Assembly (NCBI GenBank): GCA_030673205.1
Contig: DAOVJP010000056.1
Span: forward strand, 1 to 7,766
Direction: 5' to 3'
From: Thermoplasmata archaeon
Lineage (GTDB): Archaea; Thermoplasmatota; Thermoplasmata; JAGHBH01
DNA: 7,766 bases
Part shown: one piece after another, positions 1 to 6,000 of the stretch
Layout: each line of letters begins with the position of its first letter
How positions within the stretch are numbered: the stretch's first letter is position 1
Position numbers and translations under genes: made by a program
The notes under the pieces: model-generated
The model's input: only the letters and a program-made list of their open reading frames with translations
Databases searched by the model: none
What the model was told of the DNA's origin: nothing

Positions 1-875
1 ACTACTCCTTCTCCCACTTCTTCATGGACTATGAGCGGCGGCTTCCGGTCCGATAGTGTGAACGTGCCCAGGAAAGTATCCATCCCGGAGCCGACCACCT
101 GGCTCTCATCCCATCCTGCCAACGGGTACAGCCCTCTGTGTCCCCCGTTCAAACGGAAGTATATCTTATCATCGGCCTGGTATCCAAAATGGGTGCCGTC
201 CTCGGCCCGAAGGCCGCCCACGTTGATGCGAATGCTCCCGTTCCGCCTGCCTCCCGTATCGTTCTTCATTCCAAGGTGGTCGGATAATGCCACTGCCAAG
301 GTGGACCTGATGCCCGTGCGCTCGAAATACATCTGGCACAACACGTCATTGGCCGCCATCCCGTCGGGATAGTCGACGCACAACTCCACGATATAAGGAA
401 AATTACCCCTGTTGTCTATCCACTGGAAGGCTGTGAAGTCCCATGGGATCCCCGGGGAAGCGGAGCCATTCCCCCCCGACTCATGGCCATATAACATGCC
501 GTCCGAGATCAATCTATAATATACCGTGGCATTCGCTTCTATGCCCTCGCCCAAATGGCATATGTGGGTGGTGTCCTCCACCTCTCCTCTCATGTCACCC
601 ACACTGTGATCCAGCGTATCGGGGGAGAGGCCGTATACGATGCTGCCCTCTACTTTCTCCTCGGTTGTCCAGGTCACATAGGCATCCACATTGCTGATAC
701 CACCCACTGTCACATTCCCGGGAGGAGCCAACGTCGGGGACCGAGTATGGCCATGTTCTCCCAGTGCTAGGGTGCTAGCGGCGGAGAACGACGCAGATAA
801 CATCACCAAAGCTAGGAAGATCGGCACCGTCCTTCTCGACGCTTTGCTCCCTCTGTTCTCCGTGCGGGGACTCAT
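1..875 (-). CDS. Secreted FN3-like protein, paralogue of gene B (3' partial)
   Basis: Translating the minus strand from the ATG at 875 gives 291 codons without a stop to the window edge, so the gene continues beyond base 1. Residues 1-15 are basic (R4, R8, K11, R14, R15), followed by a hydrophobic core to about 38, a signal peptide. Residues 52-274 align with gene B 47-273 almost without gaps and about half identical by eye. Landmarks common to both are PGNVTVGG, VDAY, DTTHICHL, PW..TAFQ, AAN.VL, YFER, RRNGSIR and FRLNGG. The first part resembles a purple-acid-phosphatase-type FN3 domain; the second is the unrecognised beta-rich domain of B. Two cysteines (106, 166) match B 102 and 160 and may form a disulfide; Cys180 is extra. 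After residue 275 the sequence departs from B (SDRKPPLIVHEE), so the downstream domains may differ. It is probably a tandem duplicate, read after B or from its own weak promoter. Confidence 0.9.
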   Translation of the reverse strand, partial: MSPRTENRGSKASRRTVPIFLALVMLSASFSAASTLALGEHGHTRSPTLAPPGNVTVGGISNVDAYVTWTTEEKVEGSIVYGLSPDTLDHSVGDMRGEVEDTTHICHLGEGIEANATVYYRLISDGMLYGHESGGNGSASPGIPWDFTAFQWIDNRGNFPYIVELCVDYPDGMAANDVLCQMYFERTGIRSTLAVALSDHLGMKNDTGGRRNGSIRINVGGLRAEDGTHFGYQADDKIYFRLNGGHRGLYPLAGWDESQVVGSGMDTFLGTFTLSDRKPPLIVHEEVGEGV

Positions 876-883
876 CCTATGTT

Positions 884-888
884 CTCCT
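884..888 (-). promoter_or_regulatory. Shine-Dalgarno sequence of gene C
   Basis: AGGAG lies eight bases before the ATG at 873-875 on the minus strand, a typical position. It decides the start of gene C: the ATG opens a frame with a basic N-terminus and hydrophobic core, as expected of a signal peptide. Confidence 0.7.
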
Positions 889-911
889 GGTGTAGCTAAC
901 AATGACCGTGG

Positions 912-920
912 TATTTTTAT
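912..920 (-). promoter_or_regulatory. Possible weak TATA box for gene C
   Basis: The minus strand reads ATAAAAATA in the 62-bp spacer between B and C, about 37 bp before the gene C ATG, nearly the same distance as the gene B box from its start. It is less canonical than the gene B box. Gene C may have its own start, may be read through from B, or both. No T-rich terminator is visible between B and C, which favours some co-transcription. Confidence 0.4.
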
Positions 921-937
921 GTTGTGCCTTTGACGGC

Positions 938-2893
938 CTATCCTATGGTGACCGGTGCTACGCATCTCTCCACGATGCCTGTGGCCGTCTCGGTCACGAA
1001 CACTTCAAGAGTGTAATTGATCGTGCCTGCGGTGTAGATGGGGTCGGGAATGGCCGTATCACTCAGGCTTCCTCTGCTGCCCGTTGGGTTGCGCCACCAA
1101 AATGTCATCTCCCCATTCGGTATCACGTTGCCCAGCACGTCATAGGATGTGACCACGAACTGCTGCTGCTCACCCGGGCTCATGACGGCGGAAACGGGTT
1201 CCACCTCCACATGGTCCAGGTCGCCGCGGACATTCCACGTGCCGCTCTTGTTGGCGCAGAGGAACCATCCCCTCACATTCCCAACAGGCATGTGTCTCAC
1301 ATCGTCCAGGGAGAAATCCGTCCCCGTTCCCTTGTGATAATATTCCCAATCGCTCCCCGTCCAATTGATCACATACACAACGGTATCAGCCCCCACCTGG
1401 GCGTTCACCTGGGCCTCTATGTCGCTAGCCTTCTGTGTCGCCCAGGAATGACGGGGCGCGGCTATGGCGTTCCATCCTCTATCTATGTCTTGGGCGAGGG
1501 GGCGGGTAACCAACTCTCCTTCGGGGATCCACCATCCCTCACTCTTCACCTGTATGAACATCGCCTTCCCTGGCTCTATGCTGTAGTTGTTGATCCAGGG
1601 CAGGATCGATATCCAACTGTCCCATCCTCCCGGCCCCCATGCGGATACAATGGCAACGTCTATCCCCTCTGCCGAGAGCATGACGGCCAGATCCCCAACG
1701 AGCAGGTCGGTCCGGTTCAACGGCATGTTCACTAGGTTCCATCCCAACTGGAAATAGTGACAGGATTTGGCCAGCCACTGCCCATTCCCCTCCAGATTAT
1801 AGCTCGTGTCATAGGCTCTCACCATATACACCACATTGTCCTTGTTCTCCATGGCCCTGGTGTGGTTCCACCTGGTCGCAGACGAGGGAAGCATGAACAG
1901 GGGGTTGCCGGCATCGAAGCCCGCGGCGGGATCATACGCATATATGGCATAGCCGCCCAGGTCCGTGGAGGGCGAGGGCAGCCACGAGAGGTCGAGGCCT
2001 CTCCAGTCTGGCTGCAGGTCCACCAGAGTGGGTGGCAGAGGAGGCGTGGTGTCAAGGACAGGGTCAGGAGCGACAAGGGTGAAGTTGCCGAGCCAGATGT
2101 CAAAGCCAGCGGGGATAGTGCTGCTGTCGTCCCATGTCGTGGAGGACGGGTATACCCCTCTGACCCCTCCGTTCAATCTGAAATGTATCCTGTCCCCAAC
2201 CTGATGCTCGTACAGTGTCCCACCCGTGAGCCTCAACACAGCCAGGTTCAGCCGTATGCTCCCGTTCCTCCTATATGGGTTCCCTCCTGTGTCATGTGCG
2301 ATAAGCCCCTTGCTGTCGGAAATGCCCACAGCAAACATGGACCAATGCCCATCCCGCTCGAAATAGAAAGTGCCGAGAACGCCATTGGCCGCCTTTCCGT
2401 CGCTGGTGTTCACACAGAACTCCACTATGAAAGGAAAGCTGCCATAGAGGTCCACGGTCTGAAAAGCGGTTAAGCTCCATGGCTCCCCCGTATCAGAGGC
2501 CTTCAAACTATCCGGCACATGGCCATACACGGTCCCGTTGGACACGAGCTTGTAATAGAACGTGGTATTGGCCTCCAGGGTCAGATGACAGATGTGCGTA
2601 GTATCCAAGGTGCCCTCTCCCCGGGAATCATAGGCAACACGGTCCAACACCGAAGGCAAAAGGCCGTAGATCACACTCCCATTCACCGCGGCCATGGTCG
2701 TCCAGATGATGTAAGCGTCCACACTGCTCAACCCGCCGACAGTAACATTCCCAGGGAGGTCGGAGCTACTACCCCCACGGGTCGCCCCCCCTCCTCCCAC
2801 GGCCATGGGTGGGCCCACCCACATGGACGATAGAAAAACTAGGCACAGAGCGAAAGCGAGCCATCTTCTACCTGGATCGGACACTCCTTTCAT
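938..2893 (-). CDS. Secreted multidomain FN3/Ig-like protein (tandem paralogue of gene C)
   Basis: Complete at 651 residues, ATG at 2893 and TAG at 938. Residues 1-33 are a signal peptide: KGVSDPGRR, then a hydrophobic core, then small residues. Residues 47-150 look like an FN3 domain of the kind that precedes purple-acid-phosphatase catalytic domains (GSVIYG, then TTHICHL and TFYYKLVSNG), but no phosphatase follows. Residues 151-275 are a beta-rich domain I do not recognise. Residues 281-370 are a standard FN3 domain (TPPLPPTL, LSW, YMVRAYD). Residues 380-558 hold two copies of a Trp-rich module starting GWN (384 and 473). Residues 560-651 are an Ig-like domain resembling the gene A proximal repeats. 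There is no C-terminal helix, so it is either released or held by partners. It has its own TATA box, and gene C follows 62 bp downstream. No catalytic residues were recognised. The product call is firm only as an exported beta-domain protein. Confidence 0.9.
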   Translation of the reverse strand: MKGVSDPGRRWLAFALCLVFLSSMWVGPPMAVGGGGATRGGSSSDLPGNVTVGGLSSVDAYIIWTTMAAVNGSVIYGLLPSVLDRVAYDSRGEGTLDTTHICHLTLEANTTFYYKLVSNGTVYGHVPDSLKASDTGEPWSLTAFQTVDLYGSFPFIVEFCVNTSDGKAANGVLGTFYFERDGHWSMFAVGISDSKGLIAHDTGGNPYRRNGSIRLNLAVLRLTGGTLYEHQVGDRIHFRLNGGVRGVYPSSTTWDDSSTIPAGFDIWLGNFTLVAPDPVLDTTPPLPPTLVDLQPDWRGLDLSWLPSPSTDLGGYAIYAYDPAAGFDAGNPLFMLPSSATRWNHTRAMENKDNVVYMVRAYDTSYNLEGNGQWLAKSCHYFQLGWNLVNMPLNRTDLLVGDLAVMLSAEGIDVAIVSAWGPGGWDSWISILPWINNYSIEPGKAMFIQVKSEGWWIPEGELVTRPLAQDIDRGWNAIAAPRHSWATQKASDIEAQVNAQVGADTVVYVINWTGSDWEYYHKGTGTDFSLDDVRHMPVGNVRGWFLCANKSGTWNVRGDLDHVEVEPVSAVMSPGEQQQFVVTSYDVLGNVIPNGEMTFWWRNPTGSRGSLSDTAIPDPIYTAGTINYTLEVFVTETATGIVERCVAPVTIG

Positions 2894-2899
2894 CTACAC

Positions 2900-2907
2900 A
2901 TCATCCT
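2900..2907 (-). promoter_or_regulatory. Probable ribosome-binding site of gene B
   Basis: AGGATGAT ends six bases before the ATG at 2893 and partly matches the anti-Shine-Dalgarno sequence. The ATG ATG inside and next to it opens a four-codon frame that stops at TGA overlapping the gene B start; it is out of frame with B. A stronger AGGAG lies just inside the coding sequence, but no in-frame ATG follows it at the right distance, so the 2893 ATG is kept. Confidence 0.5.
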
Positions 2908-2930
2908 ATGATTCTACATGCTCCAGGGTC

Positions 2931-2940
2931 CTATTTATAT
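2931..2940 (-). promoter_or_regulatory. Archaeal TATA box for gene B
   Basis: The minus strand reads ATATAAATAG, close to the archaeal TTTATATA-type box, with purine-rich GGGGAGA just before it where a BRE (TFB site) is expected. The box lies about 38 bp before the gene B ATG. Initiation roughly 25 bp downstream of the box would leave a leader of about 15-20 bases. It is the only good AT-rich box in this otherwise moderately GC-rich spacer. Confidence 0.7.
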
Positions 2941-2962
2941 TCTCCCCTGAATAGGCGATGAG

Positions 2963-2976
2963 CTTCTGCTCAGAAG
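2963..2976. repeat. Short perfect inverted repeat beside the T-rich tract
   Basis: CTTCTG and CAGAAG flank a two-base centre, making a 14-bp near-palindrome. Transcribed from the minus strand it could form a hairpin of about five pairs with a four-base loop. It comes after the T tract in the direction of transcription, so it is not a classical bacterial terminator. It might be a small regulator site 22 bp before the gene B TATA box, or chance. Confidence 0.35.
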
Positions 2977-3000
2977 AAAAAAAAAAGAAAAAAGGAAAGA
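2974..3000 (-). terminator. T-rich transcription terminator-like tract after gene A
   Basis: On the minus strand, starting 35 bases after the gene A stop codon, lies a pyrimidine run of T tracts broken only by single C or CC steps, including ten consecutive T. Archaeal RNA polymerase terminates at oligo-T tracts without needing a stem-loop, so this fits the end of the gene A transcript. It lies upstream of the gene B TATA box, which supports separate transcription of the two genes. The call rests on composition and position only. Confidence 0.65.
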
Positions 3001-3034
3001 GTGTTAGTTGGCTTCGATATCCTGCTGGAAGAGC

Positions 3035-6000
3035 CTACACCGGTGGTTGTTCCTCCGTCCCGGTCTCGGGCGTCTCGGTGGTCTCAGTCGTCTCCACAGG
3101 TTCGGGCTCGGCAGGGGTCTCTGGGGAAGCCTCGGCGATGATCTCCTCTTCTATGGTCTCGGTCTCGGGAGCTTCTTCCACGGTCTCCTCAGGTGCCTCT
3201 GTGGGCTCATCGGGTGTCTCTTCGCCCTCTTCCACAGGCTCTTCGCCCTCTTCCACAGGCTCTTCGCCCTCTTCCACAGGCTCTTCGCCCTCTTCAACGG
3301 CCTCTTCCTCACCAGTCTCTTCCGCGACTTCTTCGCCCTCTTCCACAGGCAGCTCTTCTTCCTCTTCGAAGACCTCGCCGCACTCGGGGCACACGGTGAC
3401 GTTCATGGGGATAGTGGCTCCACAGGTCGGGCACTCGCCTTCCTCAGCCTCTTCCTCTTCTTCCTCGCCACCTTCTCCCTCGACAGGAGCCACTTCCTCT
3501 TCCACGGGCTCTTCCTCTTCCTCTTCCTTCTTCTTGCCAAGGATGAGCAGGAGTACCACGACGATGATGATTATCAAGAGGAGCAACAACCACCAGTAAT
3601 CCTGGAGGAAGCCGCCTGTGTCGTCTCCGATGTCGTCGACATCATCGTCCACCGTGATGGTGAATGTCTCTGTCACACCGTCGGGTCCGGTCACGGTTAT
3701 GGTGAACTCTCCTCCCTGGGTGGGCGTGAAGAGACCATTAACTATGGTGCCACCGGTGCTTGGATCAAGGGTCCAGGTGAATGTGCCATCTACTGGGTTA
3801 CCGTCCTCGTCGAAGGCCTCGGCGGTGAACTGGAGTGTTCCATCACTGAGCTTCATGGTGGTCACAGCGCCAGCCGATGCAAGGACAACGGAGGAGGCAG
3901 CGCCAGCGGTCACGGTGATCGTGACCGTTCCAGTGATAGAACCACTGGTGGCAGTGATCGACCAGGTGCCTACGGTGGTGCCGTTGAACAAACCAGTAGC
4001 ATCCCATGTGGCGTCGGTATCGTTGGAGGTCCAGGTGAACACCACGTCAGGTATCAGGTTGTTATGCTGGTCGTATCCTGTTGCCGAGAACTGAAGCGTC
4101 TCATCAGCCGTGATATCCGCAGGGGTCGCAGGCGCAACCACTATATGGTGGACCGCCCCGGGAGTGACCTCTATGGTCGTGGTTGTGTCGATGGTGCCGA
4201 CGCTGACCGTGATATCCCAGGCATCGCCAATGGTCCACGGTGCGAACGTTCCACCAGTGATGGACCCATTCTCAGCCACCCAAACAAAGGTCAGACCAGA
4301 CAACGGGTTGTCGTTCTGGTCCTGTCCCACAGCGGTGAAGGTCACAGATGTGTCGGCGTCGGTGGTAGCCGGGCCGGTCAACACTATGTGGTGTAGGACA
4401 CCCACGGTGACGGTTATCTCCACAGAGTTATTGAATATCGTACCAACGGAGGCGTTGATCGTCCACGTTCCTACAGAATATGGCGTGAACACACCACTGG
4501 CTATGGTCCCGTTCTCGGCCGCCCAAACAAAGGTCAGACCGGATATCAGGTTGTCATACTGATCATAGCCCAGGGCCGTGAAGGTAAAGGTTCCGTCGGC
4601 CGTGATGTTCTGTCCAGCCACATCGGGTGTGACAAGGATATAGCTCAACCCACCGGGTGTGACGGCCACGTCCCATGAGATGGTGAACGTGTTGGCACCA
4701 GTGTATGTGACATTCAAGGTCATGTCCACGGCATTGATCCAGTCTATGGTGACGCTGGTCGCAGTGGTGTTCGGATCGTAACTCACGAAGCCACGGGTCA
4801 CAGTGCTCAGGTTCCAGGCACCTTCCAGGTCGCCTCTCAGGTTGCCAAACTGGTCATATCCTCTCAAGAAGAAGGTCGTGGTGTCGTCCGCGGTGTATGT
4901 AGCCTGCGGCAAACTGCCGTTCTCCATCTCCATCCTTATCTCAGCCAGATCGGCGGGCACTATGTCTACGGATATGGTGTCATTGATACCAACGCTGTAG
5001 TTAGCGGTCACGTTCAAGCTGCCAACAATATCGCCAACGAATAGGTTAGCATACAGGCCAGCAGTCGTTATACTGCCCGTGGCGTTGACGCCCAGTGTAA
5101 TGTTCCAGGTGACAGGCACGAATCCCAGGCCCATGCCAGGATATGAGTTGTTGTAACCCGTCGCATATATCCTGAAGCTTCCGACAGTGGCGTTCCTCGT
5201 GTTCGTAGAGGAGACTATGCTACCATCAGAGTATGATATCTGGATGGTGTCCACATTAAGGAAACTGAACATCACATGATAATCCATTGCACTGTAGTTC
5301 AAATGCCACCAGCTGGAACCTGGGTGTGTGGCGTCAGTAGCGGTGAACGAGTCTGCCGTTCCCGTACCATCGGTCCCTGTGGACTCTGCGCCTCCGAGGT
5401 TGCCCAAGGTCCATGTCCCATCTACGAGATCGACGAAACCATGACCGGCATCACCATCGGCCGCATCCAATGTGTTGTTGTATCCACAGGCGAAGGCAGG
5501 TAGGGTCATGTTATAGCCAATGGTGGCGCTAGTGGGTACCTGGTCCAGTCCAACACTGTCGTAACAGATCGCTATGCTCTCTATAGCAGGGGGTAGGATG
5601 GTGAACACCACGGAATACTCCATGCCGCTGTAGTTAGCGGTCCAGGTTGCATCTCCGCCTACTAGGCCCAGACCGGCGTCGAACACGCTGCTCGTCGCAC
5701 TATCAGGGGCGGTGGAAGCGGTAGCGAGACCTTCGACGGTCCATGCAGCCACCACATCCTCCACATATCCGGAGGTATCGTTGAACCCTGCGGCCCAACC
5801 CTGTATGGTGAAGCCAATGGGCACGGTCTGATCAACAGCGCCCACTATCTCGATATAGTCCACGGTTGGCGGGGTTATAGTAAACATAACGCTGACCGCA
5901 TGTCCGTCACCATCGTTAGCGACCCAGATGGCAGTACCACCATTGAAACCAGCATTAAAGGTACTGGAAGCACCGGTGCCTGGTACGGTCCAAGCGTTAG

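Noticed and set aside
902..1735. Plus-strand open frame of 277 codons
   Set aside because: It lies wholly opposite gene B plus the B/C spacer, begins without a Shine-Dalgarno sequence, and has a composition typical of antisense reading (rich in His, Pro, Gly, Arg). Gene B on the other strand has clear domains.
2594..2755. Gene B N-terminal domain as part of a purple acid phosphatase enzyme
   Set aside because: Only the FN3-like leader is similar. The metal-binding motifs of the phosphatase (such as GDxG and GNHE) are absent from the rest of the protein.
2963..3000. Hairpin plus T run as a bacterial Rho-independent terminator
   Set aside because: In the direction of transcription the T run comes before the hairpin, and the stem is AT-rich with only about five pairs. 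The T tract alone is kept as an archaeal-type signal.
3008..4396. Long plus-strand open frame (462 codons), with a second one at 2958-3599 that is Ser/Pro-rich
   Set aside because: It is the complement of gene A. The low-complexity Leu/Phe or Ser/Pro text is the mirror of Glu codons and the 21-bp repeat. No signal, no family motif and no ribosome-binding site was seen.
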